64,000 nt of DNA, taken from Microvirga sp052114605. Lineage in GTDB: Bacteria; Pseudomonadota; Alphaproteobacteria; Rhizobiales; Beijerinckiaceae. The stretch spans positions 124,001 through 188,000 of the forward strand of contig NZ_JBFRFB010000008.1 of the NCBI RefSeq assembly GCF_052114605.1. Reading direction: 5' to 3'. The position numbers were made by a program, and so were the translations under genes. This document shows positions 1 through 11,672 of this stretch, piece by piece. Position 1 is the stretch's first letter, and each line of letters starts with the position of its first letter. A model generated the notes under the pieces. The model was not told the origin of the DNA and did not search any database. It saw only the letters and a list, made by a program, of their open reading frames with translations.

Positions 1-1238
1 CCTCGCACATGTTCGAGGATGCGCGCGATCACTTCGCCGGTCTCGGCATCGGCGTCTCCGCGCCTAAGCTCAATCTGAAGACCATGCAGTCCTTCAAGCA
101 GGAAGGCGTCGACGGCAACACCAAGGGCGTCGAGTTCCTGCTCAAGAAGAACAAGATCGATGCCTTCATCGGCACTGCCCGCATCGCAGGCGTTGGCCAG
201 GTCGAGGTGAAGGCTGAGGACGGTTCCAACCAACTCCTGCAGACGAAGAACGTTCTGATCGCCACCGGTTCGGACGTGACGCGTCTTCCCGGCATCGAGA
301 TCGACGAGAAGGTCGTGGTGTCCTCCACCGGCGCTTTGGAGCTCGAGAGCGTGCCGAAGCGCCTCGTGGTGATCGGAGCGGGCGTGATCGGCCTGGAGCT
401 CGGCTCCGTGTGGCGTCGCCTCGGCTCGGAAGTGACCGTGATCGAATATCTCGACCGCATCCTGCCCGGCATGGACGGTGAGGTCGCCAAGAACTTCCAG
501 CGCATCCTCGGCAAACAGGGCTTCCAGTTCAAGCTCGGCGCCAAGGTCACCGGCGTGAAGAGCACCGGCAAAAGCGCAACGCTCACCTTCGAGCCCGCCG
601 CAGGCGGTGCCGCTGAGACCCTTGAGGCCGACGTGGTTCTCGTGGCTGTGGGACGTGTGCCCTATACCGAAGGTCTCGGCCTCGACGAGCTCGGCGTGCA
701 GAAGGACAATCGCGGCCGCATTCTGACCGACTCGCATTTCGCGACGAACGTCACCGGCATCTACGCCATCGGCGACGTGATCGCGGGCCCCATGCTCGCG
801 CATAAGGCCGAGGACGAGGGTGTGGCGGTTGCCGAGATCCTTGCCGGCAAGGCGGGCCATGTGAATTACGACGTGATTCCGAGCGTGGTCTACACGTTCC
901 CCGAGGTCGCTTCCGTCGGCAAAACGGAAGAAGAGCTGAAAGCCGCGGGCATCGCCTACAATGTCGGCAAGTTCCCCTTCACAGCGAACGGTCGCGCCAA
1001 GGTGAACCGCACCACGGACGGTTTCGTGAAGATCCTGGCCGATGCCACCACCGACAAGGTGCTTGGCGTCCACATCATTGGCCCGGAAGCCGGCAACCTC
1101 ATCCACGAGGCGGCGATCACCATGGAATTCGGCGGTTCGTCCGAAGACATGGCCCGCACCTGCCATGCGCATCCGACACTTGCGGAAGCTGTGAAGGAAG
1201 CAGCCTTGGCGGTGGAGAAGCGCGCCATCCATATGTAA
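1..1238 (+). CDS. lpdA: Dihydrolipoyl dehydrogenase, 5'-truncated by window edge
   Basis: E3 flavoprotein that reoxidises dihydrolipoamide on 2-oxoacid dehydrogenase complexes, passing electrons through FAD to NAD+. The reading frame is open to the left edge, so the ATG at 9 is internal and the N-terminal FAD fold with the redox-active disulfide lies outside. About 410 of the usual ~470 residues are seen. Visible motifs are the ATG segment LIATGSD, the NAD-binding GxGxxG in VVIGAGVIGLELGS, the second FAD motif YAIGDVIAGPMLAHKA and the dimer-interface catalytic HAHPT near the C-terminus. Thymidine kinase follows after 9 bases. Which complex it serves (pyruvate or 2-oxoglutarate) depends on genes beyond the window. 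Confidence 0.95.
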   Translation, partial: SHMFEDARDHFAGLGIGVSAPKLNLKTMQSFKQEGVDGNTKGVEFLLKKNKIDAFIGTARIAGVGQVEVKAEDGSNQLLQTKNVLIATGSDVTRLPGIEIDEKVVVSSTGALELESVPKRLVVIGAGVIGLELGSVWRRLGSEVTVIEYLDRILPGMDGEVAKNFQRILGKQGFQFKLGAKVTGVKSTGKSATLTFEPAAGGAAETLEADVVLVAVGRVPYTEGLGLDELGVQKDNRGRILTDSHFATNVTGIYAIGDVIAGPMLAHKAEDEGVAVAEILAGKAGHVNYDVIPSVVYTFPEVASVGKTEEELKAAGIAYNVGKFPFTANGRAKVNRTTDGFVKILADATTDKVLGVHIIGPEAGNLIHEAAITMEFGGSSEDMARTCHAHPTLAEAVKEAALAVEKRAIHM

Positions 1239-1247
1239 TATGGATTC

Positions 1248-1874
1248 ATGGCAAAGCTTCACTTCATCCACTCGGTCATGAACGCAGGCAAGACGACCCA
1301 TCTCCTGCAGGTTCGTTACAACTATGTCGAAAACGGCGGTCATGTGCTGCTGTTCACGAGCTTGATCGACGACCGTTTCGGCGTCGGTAAAGTGAAGTCC
1401 CGCATCGGCCTCGAGGCCGATGCGATCCCGCTGAAGAAGGACGAGGACATCGCGGCCTTCGTTGCGGCTGAGCATGCCCGGAAGAAGGTGACGGTCGTCC
1501 TGATCGACGAGGTTCAGTTCATGACGGCCGATCAGGTCCGTCAGCTGGCCTGGATCGTGGACGAGCTGAAAATCCCCGTCATGGCCTATGGGCTGAAGAA
1601 CAACGTCTATGGGACGCTGTTCAGCGACGCCATCGCGACGATCATGGCGCTGGCCGAGGATTTTCAGGAGATCAAGCAACTCTGCCATTGCGGCCGTAAG
1701 GCCACGATGATCCTGAAGTTCGATCCTAATGGGGAGGCCGTGCGCTCAGGCCCTGTCGTCGAGATCGGCGGCGAGAACCGCTACGTCTCCGTCTGCCGTC
1801 CGCACTGGACCAAAGGCGACATCGGTCCTGCCGCGCGGCAATTGCTGGCTGAAGCGGTTGTGGCTGCGGAGTGA
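1248..1874 (+). CDS. tdk: Thymidine kinase (type II, TK1-like)
   Basis: Phosphorylates thymidine to dTMP with ATP in the cytoplasmic pyrimidine salvage pathway. The 208-residue protein has the P-loop SVMNAGKTTHLL near residue 9, the DEVQF Walker B segment near residue 87, the YGLKNNVYG substrate-loop region, and a C-terminal zinc site made by CHCG and CRPH. Length and motif order fit type II thymidine kinases. It starts 9 bases after the lpdA stop, so the two may be cotranscribed, although the functions are not obviously linked. A palindromic repeat follows immediately. Confidence 0.93.
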   Translation: MAKLHFIHSVMNAGKTTHLLQVRYNYVENGGHVLLFTSLIDDRFGVGKVKSRIGLEADAIPLKKDEDIAAFVAAEHARKKVTVVLIDEVQFMTADQVRQLAWIVDELKIPVMAYGLKNNVYGTLFSDAIATIMALAEDFQEIKQLCHCGRKATMILKFDPNGEAVRSGPVVEIGGENRYVSVCRPHWTKGDIGPAARQLLAEAVVAAE

Positions 1875-1875
1875 A

Positions 1876-2002
1876 GCTGTCATCCCCGCGTAGGCGGGGA
1901 TCCAGAACCGCGACGGCGCCAAGAAGAGTGTCATGGCATCCGCTCGCTTCATCCTGCGCCCAGGGTGCTTATGGGTTCCCGCCTTCGCGGGAATGACAGG
2001 GT
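1876..2002. repeat. Composite inverted repeat (REP-like)
   Basis: Two related arms face each other between the convergent tdk and xerC genes. The left arm contains TCATCCCCGCGTAGGCGGGG and the right arm contains CCCGCCTTCGCGGGAATGAC, each itself able to form a hairpin. This resembles the widespread proteobacterial extragenic palindromes built on CCGCxxxxGCGGGAATGAC. It may also end transcription from both sides. Confidence 0.7.
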
Positions 2003-2052
2003 AGTTTCAAGCACTTCGTCCTGCTGATGATTTTGGAATGGCAGCTGGGTGT

Positions 2053-3030
<978 letters not shown>

Positions 3031-3136
3031 CACAGGGGCACTATCTGCTCCCGATCTTGCCAAAAGATGAAGTCTCAGGACAACGCTATCAATAGGATAA
3101 CATTGACCGCCGTGAGACGATGCCAAGGGGGATGAA

Positions 3137-3754
3137 GTGAGTTCCGACACGAAGATGCCAAGCAATGCAGGCTATGCCGAGGAAGCGGATTCCCTGGTCT
3201 CGTCCTATGAGAGCATCTCCTTCGAGGATATTTATACTCCTGTCCTCGATATCCTGCCGCAAGGCGGACGCGCCCTCGATATCGGCGCCGGCACGGGCCG
3301 CGATGCGGCGGCTCTGGCGAGGCGCGGATTTCTCGTCCACGCCGCGGAGCCGACGGCGGAGCTGCGCGCTCACGCCCAGCGCCTTCATCCCGATCCCGCG
3401 ATCACCTGGATCGACGATGCCTTGCCGGATCTTGCGCGGCTTCATGCGGGCGAAACCCGTTTCGATCTCATCATCATGACCGCTGTGTGGATGCATCTCG
3501 ACGAGGAGGAGCGGGCGAGGGCGCTGCCGCGTGTCGCGCATCTTCTCACGCCGGATGGGCGATTGTTCATCACGGTGAGAAAGGGGCCTGTGCCTCTTGG
3601 ACGCCGCATGTTTCATATCCCTATCGACCCGCTGACCGCTGCCGCTTCAGAAGCCGGACTCGTGCTCCTGAGACGCTACGAATACGATGACAGGCTCGGG
3701 CGTCAGGATGTCCGCTGGACCATGCTTGCATTCGAGCGGGAAAATCGGGTCTAA
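3137..3754 (+). CDS. Class I SAM-dependent methyltransferase
   Basis: A 205-residue methyltransferase with the Rossmann motif I ALDIGAGTGRDAAALARRG near residue 47 and an acidic motif II in VHAAEPTAEL. The C-terminal half resembles methyltransferase-11/12 type proteins acting on small molecules; the substrate is not evident. A GTG start at 3137 is chosen because the AAGGGGGAT ribosome-binding site lies just upstream and the nearby ATG at 3132 is out of frame and stops at once. It is divergent from xerC and lies 36 bases before priA. Confidence 0.8.
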   Translation: MSSDTKMPSNAGYAEEADSLVSSYESISFEDIYTPVLDILPQGGRALDIGAGTGRDAAALARRGFLVHAAEPTAELRAHAQRLHPDPAITWIDDALPDLARLHAGETRFDLIIMTAVWMHLDEEERARALPRVAHLLTPDGRLFITVRKGPVPLGRRMFHIPIDPLTAAASEAGLVLLRRYEYDDRLGRQDVRWTMLAFERENRV

Positions 3755-3790
3755 GCGTTTCATGCACTCCATGGACATACTCGCTCCCTG

Positions 3791-5953
3791 ATGGCTTCCA
3801 AGATCGCCGATGTCCTCATCCCGCTGGCGCTGGACACGGCCTATTCCTATGCCGTGCCGGATGGCCTCAGCCTCGAAGAGGGCGATGTGGTGCAGGTGCC
3901 GCTCGCGACCCGTGAGGTGGCGGGCGTCGTCTGGTCGCTGCGCGAAGGGCAGGGCGCGAATTTCAAGAAGGTGACGGGCGTCATCGGGGGTCCGAATCTC
4001 TCGCCCAACATGCGTAAGTTCCTGGATTGGGTGGCCTGGTACACCCTGGCGCCCAAGGGCTCGGCGCTCGCCATGGGCCTGAAATTTCCCGATCCAGACC
4101 GCAGCGAAGTCGTGCGCGTCGGCGTCAGGCTCACCGAGAACCGGCCCAAGCGCATGACGCCCGCGCGCCAGAAGGTGATCGAGGCGGCGCAGGATGGTGT
4201 CCTGCGGCTCAAGAGTGAACTGGCTCACGCGGCAGGCGTCAGCAACGGCGTCATCGATGGCTTGATCGACGACGGCACGCTTGAAACCGTAGCGCTGCTG
4301 CAGGAGCCCGTGGCGGAGCTCCCGAAGCCCGATTTCGGCGAGACGCAGCTCTCGGATGGGCAGCGCGATGCCGCCAATGATGTGGTTTCTGCCATGAAGG
4401 CGGAGCATCCTCCGGTGATCCTGCTCGAAGGCGTCACCGGTTCCGGCAAGACGGAAGTGTATTTCGAGGCGGTGGCCGAGGCCGTGAAACAGGGGCGACA
4501 GGCCCTGATCCTCATGCCCGAAATCGCGCTCACCGCACAGTTCCTCGACCGATTCGCGGCCCGCTTCGGCGTGAAGCCCGCCACCTGGCATTCCGGTGTC
4601 ACGGGCCGCAAGCGCGAGCGGCTCTATGCGGCTATCGCGTCCGGCGAAGTGAAGGTCATCGCGGGTGCGCGCTCGGCCTTGTTCCTGCCCTATGCGGATC
4701 TCGGCCTCATCGTCGTCGATGAGGAGCATGAGACGGCCTACAAGCAGGATGACGGCGTGCATTACCATGCCCGCGACATGGCGGTCGTGCGGGGCAAGAT
4801 CGAGAACGCCATGGTGGTGCTGGCCTCTGCCACGCCGTCCATCGAAAGCCGGGTCAATGTGGAGCGCGGACGCTACCGCTACGTGAAGCTGCCCGAGCGC
4901 TTCGGCGGACGTTCCATGCCGCAGATCCGCCCCATCGACCTGCGGCGCGAGCAGATCCCGAAAGGGCGCTGGCTCTCGCCCGCCCTGGTCGGCGCCGTCG
5001 AGGAAACGGTGGGGCGAGGGGAGCAGGCGCTTCTCTTCCTCAACCGGCGGGGCTATGCGCCGCTCACCCTCTGCCGGGCCTGCGCCCATCGCTATGAATG
5101 CCCGAACTGCTCGACCTGGCTCGTGGAGCACCGCTTCCGGCGCTCCCTTGTCTGCCACCATTGCGGGCATGTGGAGCGCACCCCGCAGGCCTGCGTGGAA
5201 TGCGGCAGCATCGATTCGCTGGTGCCCTGCGGTCCGGGCGTGGAGCGAATCGCCGAGGAGGTGGTGCAGCTCTTCCCCGACAAGCGCGTCATCGTGCTCT
5301 CCAGCGATTTTCCCGGCGGCACCGAGCGGCTGCGCACGGAACTCGCGGCGATTGCGGCAGGCGAGGTCGATATCGTCATCGGCACCCAGCTCGTCGCCAA
5401 GGGCCACAATTTCCCGCTCCTCACGCTCGTCGGCGTGCTGGACGCCGATATCGGCCTGACCTCGGGCGACCCAAGGGCCGCCGAGCGCACCTTCCAGATG
5501 CTCCAGCAGGTCACGGGCCGCGCCGGCCGCGGCGAGAAGCCGGGCCGTGCCCTGGTCCAGACCTGGCAGCCGGACCATCCGGTCATCGCGGCTCTGGTCT
5601 CAGGGAACGCCGAGCGCTTCTACGAGGAGGAGACCCGGGTGCGCGAAATGGCGGGCCTGCCGCCATTCGGGCGTCTGGCCTCGCTCATCGTCTCGGCGGA
5701 AGAGCGGGAGGCGGCCGAGGCCCATGCCCGTGCCATGGCTCTGGTTGCCGAGCCGCTGCCCGGCGTCACGGTGCTCGGCCCCGCCGAGGCGCCGCTTGCC
5801 CTGATCCGTGGGCGCTACCGGTTCCGGCTGCTCGTGAAGACGGAGCGGGAGGTCGACCTCCAAGCTTACTTAAGGGAATGGATGTCGCGCTGTCCCAAGA
5901 CGAGGGGTAATACCCGCATGTCTATCGATGTGGATCCTCAGAGCTTTCTTTAG
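3791..5953 (+). CDS. priA: Primosomal protein N' (replication restart helicase PriA)
   Basis: A 3'-to-5' superfamily 2 DNA helicase that recognises abandoned forks and reloads the replisome. The 720-residue protein has an N-terminal 3'-DNA-binding domain (residues 1-100), Walker A in GVTGSGKTEVYF (near 215), the DEEHE motif II (near 310), two zinc-binding modules with CRAC, CPNC, CHHC and CVEC pairs (about 425-475), and the VTGRAGRGEKPG helicase motif. All expected features are present, so the gene looks intact. It is the last member of the xerC-priA neighbourhood before a gap with one possible small gene on the other strand. Confidence 0.96.
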   Translation: MASKIADVLIPLALDTAYSYAVPDGLSLEEGDVVQVPLATREVAGVVWSLREGQGANFKKVTGVIGGPNLSPNMRKFLDWVAWYTLAPKGSALAMGLKFPDPDRSEVVRVGVRLTENRPKRMTPARQKVIEAAQDGVLRLKSELAHAAGVSNGVIDGLIDDGTLETVALLQEPVAELPKPDFGETQLSDGQRDAANDVVSAMKAEHPPVILLEGVTGSGKTEVYFEAVAEAVKQGRQALILMPEIALTAQFLDRFAARFGVKPATWHSGVTGRKRERLYAAIASGEVKVIAGARSALFLPYADLGLIVVDEEHETAYKQDDGVHYHARDMAVVRGKIENAMVVLASATPSIESRVNVERGRYRYVKLPERFGGRSMPQIRPIDLRREQIPKGRWLSPALVGAVEETVGRGEQALLFLNRRGYAPLTLCRACAHRYECPNCSTWLVEHRFRRSLVCHHCGHVERTPQACVECGSIDSLVPCGPGVERIAEEVVQLFPDKRVIVLSSDFPGGTERLRTELAAIAAGEVDIVIGTQLVAKGHNFPLLTLVGVLDADIGLTSGDPRAAERTFQMLQQVTGRAGRGEKPGRALVQTWQPDHPVIAALVSGNAERFYEEETRVREMAGLPPFGRLASLIVSAEEREAAEAHARAMALVAEPLPGVTVLGPAEAPLALIRGRYRFRLLVKTEREVDLQAYLREWMSRCPKTRGNTRMSIDVDPQSFL

Positions 5954-6143
5954 CGCTGGACATGACGGTCTCTTTGGCCGGCCTTCCATTCTGAGCCGGG
6001 GCATGAACGACAGCGGGAGGGTTTGTGCTCTTCTGCAACGGCATGGTCCAGCCAAGGAAGGCCTTTACTGGTTCCGCAGGCAGGAACGGATGGCTCCAGA
6101 AGACGGCCGCCGCAATGAGAGCAAGGGTAGCGAACAAGCGCAT
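5922..6143 (-). CDS. Small putative exported protein
   Basis: A 73-residue reading on the minus strand whose first 23 residues (MRLFATLALIAAAVFWSHPF onward) look like a cleavable signal peptide or a membrane anchor. The rest is Pro/Ser/Lys rich without a recognisable domain. Its last 32 bases overlap the 3' end of priA on the opposite strand. I do not recognise a family. The signal-like start in an otherwise empty gap is the only support. Confidence 0.4.
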   Translation of the reverse strand: MRLFATLALIAAAVFWSHPFLPAEPVKAFLGWTMPLQKSTNPPAVVHAPAQNGRPAKETVMSSAKESSEDPHR

Positions 6144-6289
6144 GGGCGTGTTCCCGGACTGAACCCAAGGGAGAATGTAATTCTCTCACGGATTCTCAAG
6201 TGCGGAACGGCACAAAAGGCCTCAAACTATCCGAATGGGTCGACCCGAACGCGATTTTGTGATCGATAACGGCCATCGCGAGGAGCCTC
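5954..6289. other. Gap between priA and the histidine phosphatase
   Basis: Apart from the possible small exported protein on the minus strand, nothing clear is seen. The part from about 6150 to 6289 would have to hold the promoters of both that protein and the phosphatase gene. No confident -35/-10 pair, hairpin or repeat stands out. Confidence 0.5.
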
Positions 6290-6850
6290 ATGCCCAAGAT
6301 CGTCCACTGCATCCGCCACGGCCAATCGACCTTCAACGCCCGTTTCGACGAGACCGGCGAGGATCCGTTGCATTTCGATGCGCCTCTCACCGAGCTTGGC
6401 CACAGGCAGGCGGCGGAGCGGGCCCTCGAGCTCAGGCAATATTCCTATGAACTGATCGTGACGTCGCCGCTGACCCGGGCGATCCAGACGACCTTGGAGC
6501 TTTTCGGCGAGCATCCAGCCAGGCCGCCGATCCATGTGGAGTGCCTTCACCGGGAGCATCTGGGGAGCAGCTGCGATGTGGGGCGGGCTCCGTCCTTACT
6601 GCTGCAGGAGTTTCCGCACCTTGCCTTCGACCACCTGAACGAGGTCTGGTGGCACAACGAGGGTGAACAGGACCCGAGAGGATTCATCTGCGAGCCCGGT
6701 CACATTTTCGAGGGTCGGGTCGAGGAATTCCGCGGCTGGCTTCAGTCGCGGCCCGAGCAGATGATCGCGGTCGTGGGGCACGGCATGTTCTTCAATCAGC
6801 TGGTCGGGCAGTATCTGGCCAATTGTGAAGTCGCCGTTCTGGAGCTCTGA
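6290..6850 (+). CDS. Histidine phosphatase family protein (phosphoglycerate mutase-like)
   Basis: A 186-residue branch-1 histidine phosphatase. The catalytic RHGQSTFN is at residues 9-16, SPLTRAIQTT supplies the phosphate-pocket Arg, and VGHGMFF near residue 165 supplies the second catalytic His. The Trp/His-rich middle section (HLNEVWWHNEGEQDP) differs from classical phosphoglycerate mutases, so the substrate is probably another small phosphoester. It stands alone between priA and the ATP synthase operon. Confidence 0.85.
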   Translation: MPKIVHCIRHGQSTFNARFDETGEDPLHFDAPLTELGHRQAAERALELRQYSYELIVTSPLTRAIQTTLELFGEHPARPPIHVECLHREHLGSSCDVGRAPSLLLQEFPHLAFDHLNEVWWHNEGEQDPRGFICEPGHIFEGRVEEFRGWLQSRPEQMIAVVGHGMFFNQLVGQYLANCEVAVLEL

Positions 6851-7056
6851 GTCTTTACATCCTGAAGCCGGAACCTCGCTTTTCCGGGCATCCCTTGGCC
6901 CTGCTCGCCTTGCGCCCCGGAAAAACCCATGCTAGTCCAGCCGCGTCTGAGGGCGGAGACGGTCCCGCTTCAGACTCACTTCCATCGACCTGACGGGTTT
7001 CCCGAGAGCTCCAAGCTTCCCCGGTTCGAAACCTGTAACTTGAGAGAGACGATTAC

Positions 7057-7628
7057 GTGGCGCAAAGCGGCTCCCAAGAAGGACCCCTCCTGTCGGGCGT
7101 AGCGTTGCGCTACGCTTCGGCGCTGTTCGAACTCGCTCGGGAAGCGAATGCCGTGGATGCCGTTTCCGGCGACCTCGGCCGCTTCGACCAGCTGATCCGC
7201 GGCAGCGAAGACCTGCAGCGTCTGATCCGCAACCCGATTTTTACGGCTGAAGAGCAGTCCCGGGCGACGGATGCCCTCCTCAACAAGGCCGGCATTTCCG
7301 GCCTGACGGGCAACTTCATCCGTCTCGTGGCCTCCAAGCGCCGCCTCTTCGCTCTTCCCGACATGATCCGCGCGTATCAGGACCTCGTGTCCAACGCGAA
7401 GGGCATCGTCCGGGCCCAGGTGACCCTGGCGGAAACGCCGTCGGACACCGTTCTCAACGAAATCAAGGCGGCGCTGCGCGACGTCGCCAAGGCTGACGTC
7501 GCTGTCGACGTCAAAATCGACCCGAGCCTCATCGGCGGCCTCATCGTGAAGATGGGTTCCCGCATGGTGGATGCCTCGGTGCGCACTAAACTCAATTCCA
7601 TTCGTCTAGCGATGAAAGAGGTCCACTG

Positions 7629-7629
<1 letters not shown>
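7057..7629 (+). CDS. atpH: F1F0 ATP synthase subunit delta
   Basis: The 190-residue delta subunit (OSCP homologue) joins the peripheral stalk to the top of the F1 alpha3-beta3 head. SGVALRYASALFELAREANA is the typical N-terminal helix and the C-terminal GGLIVKMGSRMVDASVRTKL is the family signature. The GTG start at 7057 is preceded by a GAGAG ribosome-binding site. It is the first gene of an F1-only operon (delta-alpha-gamma-beta-epsilon), the alphaproteobacterial arrangement in which the F0 genes lie elsewhere. The roughly 200 bases upstream should hold the operon promoter. Its stop overlaps the atpA start by one base. Confidence 0.96.
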
Positions 7630-9146
<1,517 letters not shown>

Positions 9147-9158
<12 letters not shown>

Positions 9159-9176
9159 GATTCTTTCTCGTAAGAT
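9147..9176 (+). repeat. Perfect 15-bp tandem duplication across the atpA stop
   Basis: The unit TCTTTCTCGTAAGAT occurs twice in a row. The first copy contains the atpA stop codon TAA and the second lies wholly in the atpA-atpG spacer. The coding sequence is therefore unchanged while the spacer grew by 15 bases. Confidence 0.85.
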
Positions 9177-9209
9177 CGAACCGGAATACCGGAGAGGTAG
9201 GGCTGCTCG

Positions 9210-10082
9210 ATGCCGAGCTTGAAAGACCTTCGTAACCGCATCGCCTCCGTGAAGGCGACGCAGAAGATCACCAAGGCCATGCAGATGGTGGCCTCCGCGA
9301 AGCTGCGCCGCGCGCAGACTGCCGCAGAGGCTGCGCGTCCCTATGCGGAGCGCATGGCCGTGGTGCTCGGCAACCTCGCGTCCGGCATCACTGTCGGGCC
9401 CGAGACGCCGCGCCTGCTTGCCGGAACCGGTAGGGATCAGGTTCATCTGCTGATCGTCTGCACGGCCGAGCGCGGCCTGTGCGGCGCGTTCAACTCCTCC
9501 ATCTCGCGTCTTGCTCGCGAGCATGCCAACCGCCTGCTGGCGGAAGGCAAGACGATCAAGATCATCTGCGTCGGCAAGAAGGGCTACGATATTCTTCGTC
9601 GCCAGTTCGCCGAACAGATCATCGATCTGGTCGATCTGCGCTCCGTGCGCCAGATGGGCTTCGAGCAGGCGGATCAGATCGCTCAAAAGGTGCTCGGCCT
9701 CTTCGAAGCTGGCGAGTTCGATGTGGCGACGCTGTTCTACTCGCGCTACCGCTCGGTGATCGCCCAGATCCCGACGGCGCAGCAGATCATCCCGGCTCAG
9801 ATCGAGGCGACCGGCACATCCTCGGATGCGGTCTACGAGTACGAGCCCGAGGAAGGCGAACTCCTCGCCGCCCTGCTGCCGCGGAACCTGACCGTGCAGA
9901 TCTTCCGCGCTCTCCTGGAAAATGCCGCTTCCGAACAGGGCGCGCGCATGAGCGCCATGGACAACGCGACCCGCAACGCGGGCGAAATGATCAAGAAGCA
10001 GACGCAGACCTACAACCGGTCGCGTCAGGCGATGATCACCAAGGAACTGATCGAAATTATTTCGGGCGCCGAGGCGCTCTGA
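9210..10082 (+). CDS. atpG: F1F0 ATP synthase subunit gamma
   Basis: The 290-residue rotor stalk of F1. MPSLKDLRNRIASVKATQKI and ITKAMQMVASAKLRRAQ form the N-terminal coiled coil. The ERGLCGAFNSSI segment starts the Rossmann-like middle domain. The C-terminal RNAGEMIKKQTQTYNRSRQA and ITKELIEIISGAEAL helix is the family signature. It lies between atpA and atpD with spacers of 51 and 21 bases. Start and length fit the family. Confidence 0.97.
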   Translation: MPSLKDLRNRIASVKATQKITKAMQMVASAKLRRAQTAAEAARPYAERMAVVLGNLASGITVGPETPRLLAGTGRDQVHLLIVCTAERGLCGAFNSSISRLAREHANRLLAEGKTIKIICVGKKGYDILRRQFAEQIIDLVDLRSVRQMGFEQADQIAQKVLGLFEAGEFDVATLFYSRYRSVIAQIPTAQQIIPAQIEATGTSSDAVYEYEPEEGELLAALLPRNLTVQIFRALLENAASEQGARMSAMDNATRNAGEMIKKQTQTYNRSRQAMITKELIEIISGAEAL

Positions 10083-10103
10083 CGAATCCGAGAGGAGCCT
10101 CAC

Positions 10104-11558
10104 ATGGCTAACACCGCTACTGCCGGCAAGAATGTCGGTCACATCACGCAGGTCATCGGCGCCGTCGTCGACGTGAAGTTCGAAGGCGAGCTGCCGGAGA
10201 TCCTGAATGCTCTCGAGACCACCAACGGCGGCAATCGCCTGGTGCTCGAAGTCTCGCAGCAGCTCGGCGAAAACACCGTGCGCTGCATCGCCATGGACAC
10301 CTCCGAGGGTCTGGTGCGCGGCCAGCCCGTCACCGACACCGGCGCACCGATCTCGGTTCCGGTGGGTGCCGCCACCCTCGGCCGCATCATGAACGTCATC
10401 GGCGAGCCGGTGGACGAGGCCGGCCCGATCGTGGGCGAAAGCACCCGCGCCATCCACCAGCCGGCTCCGTCCTACGCCGAGCAGTCCACCGAGGGCCAGA
10501 TCCTCGTCACGGGCATCAAGGTCGTCGACCTGCTCGCTCCCTACGCCAAGGGCGGTAAGATCGGCCTCTTCGGCGGCGCAGGCGTCGGCAAGACCGTTCT
10601 CATCATGGAGCTCATCAACAACGTCGCGAAGGCGCACGGCGGTTATTCCGTGTTCGCCGGCGTCGGTGAGCGCACCCGCGAAGGCAACGACCTCTATCAC
10701 GAGATGATCGAGTCGAAGGTGAACGTGAATCCGGCCGAGAACAATGGTTCCGCCGCCGGCTCCAAGTGCGCCCTCGTGTACGGCCAGATGAACGAGCCCC
10801 CGGGCGCCCGCGCCCGCGTCGCTCTGACCGGTCTGACGGTTGCTGAAAACTTCCGCGACCAGGGCCAGGACGTGCTGTTCTTCGTGGACAACATCTTCCG
10901 CTTCACCCAGGCAGGCTCCGAGGTGTCGGCGCTTCTCGGCCGTATTCCTTCGGCCGTGGGCTATCAGCCGACCCTGTCGACCGACATGGGCGCCCTGCAG
11001 GAGCGCATCACCACCACCACCAAGGGTTCGATCACCTCGGTGCAGGCCATTTACGTGCCGGCCGACGACCTGACCGACCCGGCGCCTGCCACCTCCTTCG
11101 CCCACCTCGACGCCACGACCGTTCTGTCGCGTTCGATCGCCGAGAAGGGCATCTACCCGGCCGTGGACCCGCTCGACTCGACCTCGCGCATGCTGTCCGC
11201 GGCAATCGTCGGTGAGGAGCACTACAACACCGCCCGCCAGGTTCAGCAGGTGCTGCAGCGCTACAAGGCGCTCCAGGACATCATCGCGATCCTGGGCATG
11301 GACGAGCTCTCCGAAGAGGACAAGCTCACCGTGGCCCGCGCCCGCAAGATCGAGCGCTTCCTCTCGCAGCCGTTCCACGTGGCTGAAGTGTTCACCGGCT
11401 CGCCCGGCAAGCTCGTGTCGCTCGAAGACACCATCAAGGGCTTCAAGGGTTTGGTCGACGGCCAGTACGACCACCTCCCTGAGGCTGCCTTCTACATGGT
11501 CGGCACCATCGAGGAAGCCGTCGAGAAGGCCCAGCGCCTCGCGGCTGAGGCTGCCTAA
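10104..11558 (+). CDS. atpD: F1F0 ATP synthase subunit beta
   Basis: The 484-residue catalytic subunit of F1. Walker A GGAGVGKTVLIMELINN (about residue 155), GVGERTREGNDLYHEM with the catalytic Glu, the Walker B DVLFFVDNIFRFTQAGSE and the DELSEED region (DELSEEDKLTVARARK, about 400) are all intact. The beta/alpha signature lies in PAVDPLDSTSRML. It is preceded by an AGAGGAG ribosome-binding site. A 114-base spacer separates it from atpC. Confidence 0.98.
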   Translation: MANTATAGKNVGHITQVIGAVVDVKFEGELPEILNALETTNGGNRLVLEVSQQLGENTVRCIAMDTSEGLVRGQPVTDTGAPISVPVGAATLGRIMNVIGEPVDEAGPIVGESTRAIHQPAPSYAEQSTEGQILVTGIKVVDLLAPYAKGGKIGLFGGAGVGKTVLIMELINNVAKAHGGYSVFAGVGERTREGNDLYHEMIESKVNVNPAENNGSAAGSKCALVYGQMNEPPGARARVALTGLTVAENFRDQGQDVLFFVDNIFRFTQAGSEVSALLGRIPSAVGYQPTLSTDMGALQERITTTTKGSITSVQAIYVPADDLTDPAPATSFAHLDATTVLSRSIAEKGIYPAVDPLDSTSRMLSAAIVGEEHYNTARQVQQVLQRYKALQDIIAILGMDELSEEDKLTVARARKIERFLSQPFHVAEVFTGSPGKLVSLEDTIKGFKGLVDGQYDHLPEAAFYMVGTIEEAVEKAQRLAAEAA

Positions 11559-11672
11559 TTGAACTTGAGCTCATCCAGGGGCGTGTCCGCACGCCTCGGG
11601 ATTGCTCTATCCAGCCTGTCTCCACCGATTCCAGACCGCCTTCAACAAGTGGTCTGCTGACGAGAAGCTCAA

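Noticed and set aside
3647..5578. Long antisense frame over priA
   Set aside because: Complementary to a complete priA with all motifs; composition is shadow-like.
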